From the NCBI RefSeq assembly GCF_023715885.1, contig NZ_JAMBOY010000007.1, positions 1-64,000 of the forward strand: a DNA stretch of 64,000 bases, read 5' to 3'. Both the position numbers and the translations under genes were made by a program. Below the pieces are notes generated by a model. That model did not search any database. It was not told where the DNA came from and saw only the letters and a list, made by a program, of their open reading frames with translations. The stretch comes from Microbacterium hydrocarbonoxydans. Lineage in GTDB: Bacteria > Actinomycetota > Actinomycetes > Actinomycetales > Microbacteriaceae. Below are positions 43,507 to 53,500 of this stretch, piece by piece. Each line of letters opens with the position of its first letter. Within the stretch, counting starts at the first letter, position 1.

Positions 43507-43527
43507 GCGACGCCGAGGTCGGTCGCT
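43506..43527 (+). terminator. Weak hairpin after the permease genes
   Basis: AGCGAC / GTCGCT (43506-43511, 43522-43527) with a 10-nt loop. It begins at the stop codon and has no U-run. Confidence 0.3.
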
Positions 43528-43541
43528 GACGTGCGATGGGC

Positions 43542-44516
43542 TCAGCGCGCCCCGACCACCTCGGCGAGGAACTGCGCCTGCCGCAGCCACTGCTCGCCCA
43601 GGCCGCCCTCGTGCTCGTTGAACGGGTAGTCCACGATGTCGGCGGTCCCACCCCAGCTGTTCCGCGCTGCGTACACCGTCGAGGGCGGGCAGACCTGGTC
43701 GAGCAGGGCGACCGAGAAGAGCGCGGGGGCCGTCGCACGCCCGGCGAAGTTGACGCCGTCGAAGTACGAGAGCGTCCGGAAGACCTCGTCGACCTGATCG
43801 CGGTGCACCGAGAGGTACCGCACGATCTCCTGGTACGGGTCGCGGCCGGTCATGCCGACGGCACGCTCGAAGTGGCAGAGGAACGGCACGTCGGGCATCA
43901 CGGCGACGAGGTCGTCGGCGAGCCCGGCGACGGCGATGGCGATGCCCCCGCCCTGGCTCGTACCGGTCACGGCGACCCGCTGCGGGTCGAGTCCGTCGAT
44001 GCCGCGAACGGCGTCGACCGCGAGCACCCCGTCGGTGAAGACGCGACGGTAGTAGTAATCGGCCGGGTCGAGGATGCCGCGGGTCATGTAGCCGGCCGCT
44101 GAAGGGCCGGTGCCGTGAGGGTCGGGGGTGCTTCCGCCGGTTCCCCATCCCGATCCCTGGCCGCGGGTATCCATGAACAGGTGAGCGTAGCCGGACGCGG
44201 CCCACGCGAGGTGCTCGTGGGGGAGCCCCCGTCCACCGTTGTAGCCGTTGTACTCGACGACGACCGGTAGCGGCTCGTGGGCTCCGGCGGGGCGCGTCAG
44301 CCACCCGGAGATCGGGTCGCCGTCGTACCCCGAGAACGTGACGTCGAAGACCTCCACGGTGCGCAGCGGCGACTCGACGCGAGTGAGGCGTGCCGGCTCC
44401 GCCTTGGCGCGGGATGCTGCAAGGGTCGTGCTCCAGAACTCGTCGAAGTCGGCGGGTTCGGCGACGTCGGGGCGGTAGGCGCGCAGCTGTTCGGGATCGA
44501 GATCGAAGCGGGGCAT
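43542..44516 (-). CDS. Acetylxylan esterase-type hydrolase (CE7)
   Basis: Alpha/beta hydrolase of 324 residues, the usual length for carbohydrate esterase family 7 (acetylxylan esterase/cephalosporin C deacetylase). Signatures: RGQGSG (residues about 118-123), the nucleophile elbow GTSQGGG, the acid in ALLDQVCPPSTVYAA, and the His in NEHEGG. No signal peptide, so it acts on imported, short acetylated oligosaccharides. It lies downstream of the LacI gene on the same strand; CAGGAT ends 6 nt before the ATG, hinting at its own leaderless promoter. Confidence 0.9.
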   Translation of the reverse strand: MPRFDLDPEQLRAYRPDVAEPADFDEFWSTTLAASRAKAEPARLTRVESPLRTVEVFDVTFSGYDGDPISGWLTRPAGAHEPLPVVVEYNGYNGGRGLPHEHLAWAASGYAHLFMDTRGQGSGWGTGGSTPDPHGTGPSAAGYMTRGILDPADYYYRRVFTDGVLAVDAVRGIDGLDPQRVAVTGTSQGGGIAIAVAGLADDLVAVMPDVPFLCHFERAVGMTGRDPYQEIVRYLSVHRDQVDEVFRTLSYFDGVNFAGRATAPALFSVALLDQVCPPSTVYAARNSWGGTADIVDYPFNEHEGGLGEQWLRQAQFLAEVVGAR

Positions 44517-44575
44517 GACAGCATCCTGGCAGACGAACGGACCGCGCCCGATCGCCGGTCGACGGCATCCGCCGC

Positions 44576-45592
44576 TCAGGAGCGGGGCGGGCCCGAGGAG
44601 TCGCGGACGATCAGTTCGTGAGTCGTCGTCACCGCGCGTGGCTCATCGCTCTCCGGCCGCAGGATGAGGCCGACCGCGTGCTGCCCCATCTCGAACATCG
44701 GGATACGGGCGGTGGTCAGCGCGGGCGCGACGTCGGCGGCGACGGCGATGTCGTCGAACCCGACGACGGAGAGGTCGTCGGGTACCCGGATGCCGTGCTG
44801 TCGGAGCTCGCTGAGGATGCCGATGGCCATGGCGTCGTTGAGTCCGACGATCGCGGTGAGCTCCCTGTCGAGCAGCTCGCGCGCTCCGGCCATGCCGCCC
44901 TCGCGGGTGAAGGCGTGAGATACGACAGTGAGTTCGGCGTTCGCGTCGGCCAGCCCCTCTCGCAGGCCGGCGATGCGGTCGGTCACGGTGTTGAGCTCGA
45001 GCGGTCCGGCGACGACACCGATGCGGCGATGACCGAGGTCGGCGAGGTGGCGTCCGATCGAGACCCCGGCGCCGTGGTTGTCGGGGAGGACCGAGTCGAT
45101 GGCCAGGTGGTGTCGTCCGATGGCCGCCGCACGGCCGCCCGCCTGAGCGAAGTCCGCGAGGGCCGCGGTCATGCGCTCCTCGTGCGAGGGGTCGGAGTAG
45201 CCGGAACCCGCGATGATGATCGAGCCGACCCGCTGCCGCCTGAGGGACTGCACCTGCGCGAGCTCGCTCTCAGGCGTGCGCTCGGCCTGCGCGATCTGCA
45301 CCGAGCGGTTCTCGAGTGTGGCGCTGCGGATGACGCCGCTCGCGATCTCGGAGAAGTACGGGTCGCCGATCTCGTGCACGAGCAGCCCGATGGTCGGCAC
45401 GAGACCGCCGGCGAGGCCGCGGGCGTGCAGGTCGGGCTCGTACCCGAGCTCCTTCGCGATGCGTCGGACATGCTCGGCGACCGCCTGCGAGATGCCCGAT
45501 CCGCCGGTCATCGCGCGCGACGCGCTCGCGAGCGAGACCCCCGCGGCCTGGGCGACGTCGATCAGACGCGGTGTGCCGGTGATGCGCTTCAT
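44576..45592 (-). CDS. LacI-family transcriptional repressor
   Basis: Repressor of 338 residues. Helix-turn-helix and hinge: PRLIDVAQAAGVSLASASRA (about 8-27), then the hinge EHVRRIAKELGYEPDLHARG. The C-terminal sugar-binding fold is intact (GLLVHEIGDPYFSEIASGVI, VGLNDAMAIGILSELRQHG, VPDDLSVVGFDDIAVAADV). The recognition residues V19 and A23 type (VSLAS) match family members that bind AAGCGCTT palindromes, and two such palindromes lie in the divergent spacer. It likely represses the Liv-type operon and possibly itself; a sugar or sugar derivative is the expected inducer. GGGGGAGG lies before the ATG. Confidence 0.93.
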   Translation of the reverse strand: MKRITGTPRLIDVAQAAGVSLASASRAMTGGSGISQAVAEHVRRIAKELGYEPDLHARGLAGGLVPTIGLLVHEIGDPYFSEIASGVIRSATLENRSVQIAQAERTPESELAQVQSLRRQRVGSIIIAGSGYSDPSHEERMTAALADFAQAGGRAAAIGRHHLAIDSVLPDNHGAGVSIGRHLADLGHRRIGVVAGPLELNTVTDRIAGLREGLADANAELTVVSHAFTREGGMAGARELLDRELTAIVGLNDAMAIGILSELRQHGIRVPDDLSVVGFDDIAVAADVAPALTTARIPMFEMGQHAVGLILRPESDEPRAVTTTHELIVRDSSGPPRS

Positions 45593-45639
45593 TGAGAACC
45601 TCCCCCAGGGAGCTAATCCGACGCGATAAGCGTTGAGGG

Positions 45640-45697
45640 TTGCTCTCGGCGTTTGTATCCCAGTATATTAGCGGAAGCGCTTACGAAAGCGCTTTCG
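45640..45697 (+). promoter_or_regulatory. Promoter with two tandem LacI-type operators
   Basis: TTGCTC (45640-45645), an 18-nt spacer and TATATT (45664-45669) form a promoter for the Liv-type operon. Immediately downstream are GGAAGCGCTTAC (45673-45684) and the perfect 14-bp palindrome CGAAAGCGCTTTCG (45684-45697), centred 12 bp apart. LacI-family proteins bind such AAGCGCTT sites, and occupancy here would block initiation. Confidence 0.85.
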
Positions 45698-45722
45698 CTA
45701 CGATGACGTAGGAGACACCGCA

Positions 45723-46955
45723 ATGACTGCACGCCGCCACAGCCGACGGATTCCCGCCGCGATCGGAACCGTCACCATCGCCGGTCTGCTGCTCGCAGCC
45801 TGTTCGGGAACGGGAGACGCGGGCGGAGGTGGAGAGGACGACCCGATCGTCATCGGGATCTCGCTGCCTCTGACCGGAGACTTCTCGGAGCCGGGCAAAG
45901 GCGTCGAGCGGGGCTACGAGGCCTGGCGCGACATCGTCAATGAGAACGGCGGGCTCCTCGGTCGCCCGGTCGAGCTCAAGATCCTCGACGACCAGTCCAA
46001 CGCCGACCGCGTCGTCTCCGACTACGAGTCGCTCATCGCGCAGGACGGCGTGGACCTCGTGTTCGGGCCGTTCTCCACCCGCCTGGTCGTCCCCTCGGCT
46101 CGGGTCGCCCAGGAGTACGGCATGCTCTTCGTCGAGCCGGCCGGCGCCGCGGCGGAGGTGTTCGAGCAGGGCTTCGACAACCTCTTCTACGCCGCGCCCG
46201 CGATCGCGAACGACCACTACAACAACCTCGCCGACTATCTGCTCGCGCTTCCGGAGGACCAGCGCCCCGAGACCGCGGCCGTCGCAGCGATGGACGACCC
46301 CTTCGCGCAGGGCACCGCCTACGGCCTCCGCGACAAGCTGGAGGAGGCGGGCGTCGAGATCCTCGTCGACGAGGTCTACCCGCCGAACACCACGGACTTC
46401 TCCACCATCGCCGCGAAGATCGCGCAGTCGGACGCCGACATCGTGATCGGCGGGACGCAGTACCAGGATGCGGTGAACCTCATCATCGCGCTGCAGCAGC
46501 TGAACTACCAGCCCGAGCTCGCCGCCTTCTCGACCGCTCCGACGAACCCCGAGTTCGCCGCGGCGATCGGCGGGGCGACCGAGGGCATCCTCGCGCCCAC
46601 CGGATACTCGCCGGACTCGCAGTTCCCCAGCAACATCGAATTCGTCGAGAAGTACACCGAGATGCACGGGAACCCACCAGCCGAAGACGAGGCGAACGCC
46701 TACACGACGGGTCAGGTCGTCGCCGCCGCCGTCGAGGCGGTGGGCTGTGCCGAGCAGGGCGAGTGCCAGCAGGAGCTGATCGACTGGCTCCGCGAGAACG
46801 AGGTGGAGACGGTCGTCGGTCCGCTCAGCTGGGATGAGACGGGCAAGCCCACCGGCGCTCACCTCATCCAGCAGTGGGTCGGCGGCGAGATCCGGATCGT
46901 CCTGCCCGAGGACGTCAAGGAGACCGACTTCCTCTTCCCGAAGCCGACGTGGTGA
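45723..46955 (+). CDS. Liv-type ABC substrate-binding lipoprotein
   Basis: Solute-binding protein of 410 residues of the branched-chain amino acid/amide family (Peripla_BP_6). Lipobox LLLAAC, C27. Family words: IVIGISLPLTGDFSEPGKGV, VNENGGLLGRPVELKILDD, and GVDLVFGPFSTRLVVPSARV. Despite the family name, members also bind sugars acids, aromatics, urea and amides. The LacI operators upstream suggest a sugar-related ligand here. It is the first gene of an operon with two permeases and two ATPases. Confidence 0.9.
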   Translation: MTARRHSRRIPAAIGTVTIAGLLLAACSGTGDAGGGGEDDPIVIGISLPLTGDFSEPGKGVERGYEAWRDIVNENGGLLGRPVELKILDDQSNADRVVSDYESLIAQDGVDLVFGPFSTRLVVPSARVAQEYGMLFVEPAGAAAEVFEQGFDNLFYAAPAIANDHYNNLADYLLALPEDQRPETAAVAAMDDPFAQGTAYGLRDKLEEAGVEILVDEVYPPNTTDFSTIAAKIAQSDADIVIGGTQYQDAVNLIIALQQLNYQPELAAFSTAPTNPEFAAAIGGATEGILAPTGYSPDSQFPSNIEFVEKYTEMHGNPPAEDEANAYTTGQVVAAAVEAVGCAEQGECQQELIDWLRENEVETVVGPLSWDETGKPTGAHLIQQWVGGEIRIVLPEDVKETDFLFPKPTW

Positions 46956-46965
46956 TCAGCACATC

Positions 46966-47850
46966 GTGAGCGGATCCCTCCTTCTTCAAAGCCTCATCCT
47001 CGGCATCCTGCTGGGCGGGCTCTACGCCCTCCTGGCAGCCGGGCTCACCCTCTACTTCGGCATCATGCGCGTCGTCATGATCGCGCACTCCGCCTTCCTG
47101 ATCCTCGCGGCGTACCTCGCCTGGTGGTTCAACCGCGAGACGGGGATCGATCCGCTGGTATCGCTGGTCGTCACGGTGCCGCTGTTCTTCCTGACCGGCG
47201 TCGTGATGCAGCGGCTGCTCGTGTCCCGGCTCAAGCCGCTGACGCTCACGATGATGTCGGTGCTGCTGACGTTCGCGGTGGCGCTCATCATCGAGGGAGC
47301 GCTCGGGTTCTTCTTCTCCGGAACCCAGCGCCGCATCCCGCTGCCCTACGCGAGTGCGAGCATCGAGGTCCTCGGCGCCCAGGTGCCGGTGGTCAAGCTG
47401 ATCGCGTTCGGGTTGGCGGCCGTCGCCCTCGCCGGTCTCTTCGCGCTGCTGAAGTACACGAAGTTCGGTCAGGCGCTGCGGGCGACGATCCAGCACCCCG
47501 AAGCGGCGCGTCTGGTCGGCATCAACACCGACCGAGTGGCGGGCTACGGCTTCGGACTCGGCCTTGCGACCGCGGCGATCGGCGGCACGGCCCTCTCTCT
47601 CGACGCCACGATCTACCCCTCGCTGCACTGGCACTGGATCGGACCGCTCATGGCGATCATCGTCGTCGGCGGTCTCGGCAGCATCCCGGGTGCGGCGATC
47701 GCCGCCCTCGTGCTCGGCATCGCGCAGAGCCTGCTGCAGCTGCCGCTCGGGCCGACGTGGGCCCAGACGGTGTTCTACGTCGCACTGTTCGCCACGCTCA
47801 TGTTCCGTCCGCAGGGATTCTTCGGAGGTCGTCTTGCCCAGCGTTTCTAG
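46966..47850 (+). CDS. Liv-type ABC permease, LivH-like
   Basis: Permease of 294 residues with eight or so helices. The start GILLGGLYALLAAGLTLYFG is the LivH hallmark, and the conserved cytoplasmic segment is GQALRATIQHPEAARLVGIN. The late loop VVGGLGSIPGAAIAALVLG is typical. GTG 46966 is chosen because it fits the family N terminus; no strong ribosome site is visible, so coupling to the upstream gene (10-nt gap) is likely. Confidence 0.9.
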   Translation: MSGSLLLQSLILGILLGGLYALLAAGLTLYFGIMRVVMIAHSAFLILAAYLAWWFNRETGIDPLVSLVVTVPLFFLTGVVMQRLLVSRLKPLTLTMMSVLLTFAVALIIEGALGFFFSGTQRRIPLPYASASIEVLGAQVPVVKLIAFGLAAVALAGLFALLKYTKFGQALRATIQHPEAARLVGINTDRVAGYGFGLGLATAAIGGTALSLDATIYPSLHWHWIGPLMAIIVVGGLGSIPGAAIAALVLGIAQSLLQLPLGPTWAQTVFYVALFATLMFRPQGFFGGRLAQRF

Positions 47851-48952
47851 CCGCGAACCGATCGCGACCGAGACGGTCGTCGTCGCTCCGCCCGCCCCCG
47901 TCCGCCGCCCGTCGGCGACCTGGGTGCGCCTCGTCCTGATCGTGATCGGGGCGGCGCTCATCCTCTCCTTCCCGGCCATCGCTCCGAACCCGTACATCCT
48001 CTCCGCGGGCGTCGTCATCCTGAACTACGCCGTCCTGTCGACCGGGTGGAACTTCATGGGCGGGTTCACCGGGTACATCTCCCTGGGGCACGCGGCCTAC
48101 TTCGGGCTCGGCGCCTACGGCACCGGTCTGCTGATCAAGTACCTCGCGCTGCCCGGCTTCGTCGCCTGGATCCTCGCGACCGTCCTCGTGGCCGTGATCG
48201 CCATCCCGATCGGCATCGCCGCCCTCCGGGTGCGCGGCGCGTCGTTCGTGATCGTCTCGATCGCGTTCGTGCTCATCATGCTCCTGGTGTTCCAGAGCTG
48301 GCGCGACGTCACGGGCGGATCCGAGGGGCTCAACGTCCCCCGTCCGTTCCCGGGAATGCTGCGCCCAGAGCACCACCGCGTGTTCTTCTACCTGTTCGTC
48401 GCGATCCTCGCGGTGGCCCTGCTCACCTGGTGGATCATCGACCGGTCGAAGTTCGGCACCGCGCTGAAGTCGATCCGCGAGGACGAGGACAAGGCGCAGT
48501 CGCTCGGTGTCCCGACGACCCGTTACAAGCTCATCGCCTACATCCTCTCGGCGTTCTTCGTGGCGCTCGGCGGCGGTCTGTACGCGCTGTGGTTCGGCGA
48601 CCTCGACCCGATCTTCCAGTTCTCGATCCTCATCGGCTCGTACATGGTGCTCATGGCTCTGCTCGGCGGCGTGCGCAACCTGTTCGGCCCGCTGCTCGGA
48701 GCCGTCGTGGTCGGCGTCGCGCTGGAGTACTTCAAGCTCGAGTTCGGCGACACGCAGTTCCACCTCATCGCCACCGGCATCCTGCTCGGCGTCGTCGTGC
48801 TCTTCATGCCCGACGGCGTGATCCCCGCCGTCGGATCGTTGTTCCGGCGGAAGTCCGACCAGGCCTCGATCCGAGAGGTCACTGCGGCGCAGCTGCTCGA
48901 GCAGAACGAGAAGCGAAAAGCGGATGCCGCGAGCAAGGAGACGTCAGCATGA
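47834..48952 (+). CDS. Liv-type ABC permease, LivM-like
   Basis: Permease of 372 residues. It starts at TTG 47834, preceded by GGAGG (47824-47828), and overlaps the LivH-like gene by 17 nt. Family words: ISLGHAAYFGLGAYGTGLL (about 75-93), LRVRGASFVIVSIAFVLIM, GTALKSIREDEDKAQSLGVP and GGVRNLFGPLLGAVVVG. The C-terminal 40 residues are a charged cytoplasmic tail (RRKSDQASIREVTAAQ). It ends in a 4-nt overlap (ATGA) with the ATPase gene. Confidence 0.9.
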   Translation: MPSVSSREPIATETVVVAPPAPVRRPSATWVRLVLIVIGAALILSFPAIAPNPYILSAGVVILNYAVLSTGWNFMGGFTGYISLGHAAYFGLGAYGTGLLIKYLALPGFVAWILATVLVAVIAIPIGIAALRVRGASFVIVSIAFVLIMLLVFQSWRDVTGGSEGLNVPRPFPGMLRPEHHRVFFYLFVAILAVALLTWWIIDRSKFGTALKSIREDEDKAQSLGVPTTRYKLIAYILSAFFVALGGGLYALWFGDLDPIFQFSILIGSYMVLMALLGGVRNLFGPLLGAVVVGVALEYFKLEFGDTQFHLIATGILLGVVVLFMPDGVIPAVGSLFRRKSDQASIREVTAAQLLEQNEKRKADAASKETSA

Positions 48953-49701
48953 ACGCCGCCACCACCACGCTCGAGAGCCTGAGCACCGACTCGATGACGA
49001 AGTCGTTCGGCGGCGTCACCGCCGTCGACGCGGCCTCCGTCCGCTTCCAGGAGGGCAAGGTCAACGGCCTGATCGGGCCCAACGGATCAGGCAAGACCAC
49101 GTTCTTCAATTGCGTGACCGGCATGATCAAGCCCGACTCGGGCGAGGTGCGCTACCGGGGTCAGTCGATCACGCGGAAGTCTCCCGACCGTATCGCGCGG
49201 GCGGGGATCGGACGCAGCTTCCAGCTGTGCCGAGTCTTCCCGCGGATGACCGTGATGGAGAACCTGCTCGTCGCGGTGCGGAGCACGAGCATCCGTCAGC
49301 AGCTGCGATCGGCGCACGATCCCGACGAGCTGGAACGAGCACGCGGATGGCTGCGACGCGTCGGCATCGACCACCTCGAGCACGCCGAGGCCCGCAACCT
49401 CAGCTACGGCCAGCAGAAGCTCCTCGAGCTCGCGGGCGTGCTCATGGGCGAGCCGGACACGATCATGCTCGACGAGCCGGCCGGCGGCGTGAACCCCGCC
49501 CTCATCGGTCGCATCGCCACCCTCGTGCGCGAACTCAACGAGGAGGGCAAGACCTTCATCATCGTCGAGCACAACATGGAGATGGTCATGAGCCTGTGCG
49601 ATCACGTCGTGGTCTTCGACCGCGGCCGGCCGATCGCCGAGGGCACCCCCGAGATCATCCAGCAAGATCCGCGCGTCCTGGAGGCCTACCTTGGAGTCTG
49701 A
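48949..49701 (+). CDS. Liv-type ABC ATPase, LivG-like
   Basis: ATPase of 250 residues. Walker A GPNGSGKTT (42-50), Q-loop GRSFQLCRVFPRMTVMENL, signature LSYGQQKLLELA (the SYGQQ form is usual for LivG), Walker B TIMLDEPAGGVNP and EHNMEMVMSLCD. It powers the transporter with the LivF-like partner. The last 11 nt overlap the next gene, which starts at TTG. Confidence 0.93.
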   Translation: MNAATTTLESLSTDSMTKSFGGVTAVDAASVRFQEGKVNGLIGPNGSGKTTFFNCVTGMIKPDSGEVRYRGQSITRKSPDRIARAGIGRSFQLCRVFPRMTVMENLLVAVRSTSIRQQLRSAHDPDELERARGWLRRVGIDHLEHAEARNLSYGQQKLLELAGVLMGEPDTIMLDEPAGGVNPALIGRIATLVRELNEEGKTFIIVEHNMEMVMSLCDHVVVFDRGRPIAEGTPEIIQQDPRVLEAYLGV

Positions 49702-50437
49702 AGCGAAGAACCTGCTCGAACTGCGCGACATCGAGGCCGGCTACGGCCGCGCCGCGCTCGTGCTCCGAGGGCTCACCGTCGAGGTGCCGCCCGGGTCGGT
49801 CGTCTGCCTCGTCGGCCCGAACGGCGCGGGCAAGTCGACCGTGCTCAAGGTCGCCAGCGGCATGCTCAAGCCGCGGTCGGGGCGCATCGAGGTCGACGGC
49901 CGTGACATCACGGGCGACGGACCGCAGTCGATGCTGCGCAACGGCCTCGCCCACGTCCTGCAGGGGCACAGCGTCTTCCGTGAGATGACGGTCGGCGAGA
50001 ACGTCATGCTCGGCGCGTTCACCCTCAAAGACCAGAAGGTCATCCAGGAGCGCGTCGAGTTCGTGCAGAACCTCTTCCCGATCGTCGGGGAGCGGTGGAA
50101 GCAGCTCGCGGGTCTGCTCTCCGGCGGCCAGCAGAAGCAGGTCGAGTTCGCGCGCTCGCTCATGGTCAGTCCGAAGGTCGTGCTGCTCGACGAGCCGTCG
50201 ATGGGACTCGACCCCAAGACGACCGAGAAGGTGTTCGAGCAGGTCGTGCGGATGCGGGACGCCGGCACCGCCGTGCTGCTCGTCGAGCAGAACGCCCGCC
50301 GCGCACTCGAGACCGCCGACATCGGCTGCGTGCTCGACCTCGGTCGGGTCCACATCTCGGGTCCGGCATCCGACCTGCTCGCCGACCCCACGCTGGCCGC
50401 GCTCTACCTCGGAGGGAAGCCCGCCGCCAACCACTGA
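49691..50437 (+). CDS. Liv-type ABC ATPase, LivF-like
   Basis: ATPase of 248 residues, starting at TTG 49691 inside the previous gene. Walker A GPNGAGKST, the LivF word GHSVFREMTVGENVMLGAF, signature LSGGQQKQVEFARSL, Walker B VVLLDEPSMGLDP and EQNARRALETADIG are present. It completes the importer. It is followed by a hairpin at 50484-50511 and, 129 nt later, the large secreted dehydrogenase-like gene. Confidence 0.93.
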   Translation: MESEAKNLLELRDIEAGYGRAALVLRGLTVEVPPGSVVCLVGPNGAGKSTVLKVASGMLKPRSGRIEVDGRDITGDGPQSMLRNGLAHVLQGHSVFREMTVGENVMLGAFTLKDQKVIQERVEFVQNLFPIVGERWKQLAGLLSGGQQKQVEFARSLMVSPKVVLLDEPSMGLDPKTTEKVFEQVVRMRDAGTAVLLVEQNARRALETADIGCVLDLGRVHISGPASDLLADPTLAALYLGGKPAANH

Positions 50438-50483
50438 TCCGCACCCTGACGGGTAGGTAGTCAGTCCGCTCGTCACGATCGTC

Positions 50484-50511
50484 CGCTCCGCTGCGGTGCC
50501 GCCCCGGAGCG
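50484..50511 (+). terminator. Bulged hairpin between the LivF-like gene and the secreted protein gene
   Basis: CGCTCCG pairs with CGGAGCG (50484-50490, 50505-50511) around an inner GCGG/CCGC stem. No U-run follows, so it may be partial terminator or an mRNA-processing element that lets some transcripts continue into the downstream gene. Confidence 0.5.
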
Positions 50512-50566
50512 AGACAGCAGTCACCCCGGCACGACACCGCACGACGACGACGTTGAGAGGTTTCTG

Positions 50567-53500
50567 ATGCAGGAACGAAGCATGCGATCGACGCAGGGTA
50601 ACGAAAGTGCGGGAGGGGCTCCGCCGTCCCGCCGGGCACGCAGACGGATGGCCGCCGGAGCGGTCGCCGCGATCATGGCGGGTGGGCTGCTCGCGGCATC
50701 CCCGGCCGCGGCCGCGGAGCCGTTCACCGAGCTGATCGACTTCGAGGACTACCAGCGCACGGCCCTGAACGGTCAGGACGGATGGGTCGCCTCGGCCGCG
50801 CCGCAGGTGGTCGCCGACCCGCTGAACGGCAACAACCAGGTGGTCGAGTCGGTCGGCGGAGGGCAGCAGGCCTACCGGGACATCCCCGCGATCGCCGAGG
50901 GCGACACCGGCACGCTGTTCTTCCGGTTCCTGCGCACCGGCAGCGTCGACACCTCGTTCGGCCTCACCGACGTCGATGCGCCGAACGACTACACGCACAG
51001 CCGCGCCTACGTGAACAACCAGAACGACGACGTGCTGCGCGTCCGCGACGGAGGGGCGTTCCAGCCCGCCGGCGTGTGGTCGCGCGACGCCTGGCAGTGC
51101 GTGTGGATCGTCGCCGACAACGCGAACGATCAGGTCGCCGTCTACAGTCAGGGCGGCCCGTACGAGCAGATCACCCGTTTGCCGGAGGGCACCGAGGAGC
51201 AGTTCGGGTTCCGTCAGGCCGTCGACGGCTCGCTCGACCGCTTCTTCTGGAAGAACGGCTCATCGAGCGCCGGTCGCCTGCTGCTCGACGACGTCGCGGT
51301 CGACACCGCCCGCGAGAACCTCGCGATCGCCACCGGCAACGACGGCGACTGCGCACCAGGGGAGACGCCGGCTCAGCCGCTGCTCAACCCGCTGCCCGAC
51401 CCCCAGCTCGCCTCCCTCGGCATCGAGGTCACGGAGCTCGCGCAGCTGCCGGCGTCGCAGACCACCCCGGCCACGCAGGATCCCCGTCTCGTGCGGCACA
51501 ACCGCATCACGCACCTCGACGAGGTGCCGGACGGATCGGGTCGCCTGATGGTGCCGGACAACAACGCGATCCTCTACCTCGTCGACAAGGCGTCGGGCGA
51601 GTACGTGCCGTATCTGAACGTGCGGGATCAGTTCGTCGACAACTTCCACAACAGCGCGGGGCTCGGCACCGGACTCGGCGCCGCGGAGTTCCACCCCGAT
51701 TTCGCCGACAACGGGCTGTTCTACACCGTGCACACCGAGGGCGGCACGGCGCTGACCGAGGATGCCCCCGACTTCCCCGCCTACGGCAACACGCAGTTCC
51801 ACAGCGTGATCACCGAATGGAAGGCCACCGATCCGTCGGCGGCGACGTTCGCCGGCACCCACCGCGAGGTCATGCGCATACCTTTCGGCGGCCGCGTGCA
51901 CACCGTGCAGCAGATCGCGTTCAACCCGACCGCGGAGCCGGACACTGCCGAGTACGGCATCCTGTACATCCTCGTCGGGGACGGCGGGAACGGCGTGGGC
52001 AACGGCAACCCGCAGGACCTCGCGACGCCGCAGGGCAAGGTGCTGCGCATCGACCCGACCGGATCCGACAGTGCGAACGGCGCCTATGGCGTGCCGGCCG
52101 ACAACCCCTTCGTCGGTCAGGCCGGGGCTCTTCCCGAGATCTACGCGGTGGGTCTTCGCGATCCGCACCGGATCAGCTGGGACCCGGAGGGCGACCACAC
52201 CATGTACCTCGCTCACATCGGCGAGTGGCAGGTCGAGTCGATCTACGCCGTCGAACCGGGGGACAACTTCGGGTGGTCGGTGCGCGAGGGGTCGTTCCTC
52301 GCCGAGAACCGACAGATCTTCCCGCTTCCCGCCGACGACGCGCAGTACGGGTTCACCTACCCGGTCGCGGCCTATGACCACAACCGTGATCCCGGGCAGA
52401 CGGGAGATGCCGGGGTGGCCGTGAACGGCGGATTCGTCTATCGCGGCGACATCGCCGAGCTGCAGGGACGCTATCTCTTCACCGATCTCGTGCGCGGCTG
52501 GGTGCTCTCGACGCAGGCCGACGAGATGGTCCGCAACGACGGCGACATCGAGGACCTCGCGACGATCGAGCAGCTGCGGGTCTTCGCCGATGGCGTCGAG
52601 ACGACGTTCCAGGAACTCGTCGGCGACACACGCGTCGATCTGCGGTTCGGGTCGGATGCCGACGGCGAGCTGTACCTCGTATCGAAGGCCAACGGGAAGA
52701 TCTGGAAGGTGACGGGTGCGCGAGAGACAGGTGCACCGGCATCGCCCTTCGTCCTCCCCGAACTCGCGCCGAACGTCGTGACCCACCACGATTTCGACCA
52801 CCCCGGTACCGCGAACCCGACGGTCGAGGTCGATCAGGGGCGCTCCGGCACCGACATCTCTCTCATCAACGGCGGGGTCGAGATGCGCGTCGCCGACAGC
52901 GCGTACGCCGGCGCGGGCAAGGCGCTGCAGACGCAGCAGATGAGCCCGCGCACCGCGTCGAACGACGACTGGAAGGCGGGCGTCTACGACTCCTCGGGGG
53001 TCGACTCGCTTTCGGCGTTCGCCGGCGCCGAGCAGGTCTCCGTGATGGGCTGGTTCAAGCCGACGGGCGACCATCCGGCGCTGAACTCCGGCACGGCGAC
53101 TCCCGACGATGTGTACAACGCGATCGGACTCGCCGGCGTGCTCACCGGCACGTCCGACGGGCACGCCGTGCGCGCTCTGCTCGAAGTCATCACGGTCGAC
53201 GGCGAGCTGAAGCTCGTCGCCCTGGGCCGCCGCGTGGACGGAGCGGGGTCCTGGACCTTCGCCGCCGACCTGCCGTGGGACGAGATCCTGAAGAAGGGGC
53301 AGTGGGTGCACCTCGCCGCGACGTTCGACTTCGCCGCCGGAGAGATGAAGCTGTTCATGAACGGCGAGGAGCTGGCAGGTCGGTACACGGCATCCAACCC
53401 CTGGGGCGAGGGCGCGACGTCCGACACCGCACCGGCAGGCATCAAGATCGGCGGCAGCTTCCCGCAGAACACGCGCGAGGCGAATCCGTTCCATGGGCGC

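Noticed and set aside
44576..45592. LacI gene as regulator of the 40436-43506 importer
   Set aside because: No AAGCGCTT palindrome is visible in the 40256-40435 spacer, whereas two are in front of the Liv-type operon, so direct control of that importer is not supported.
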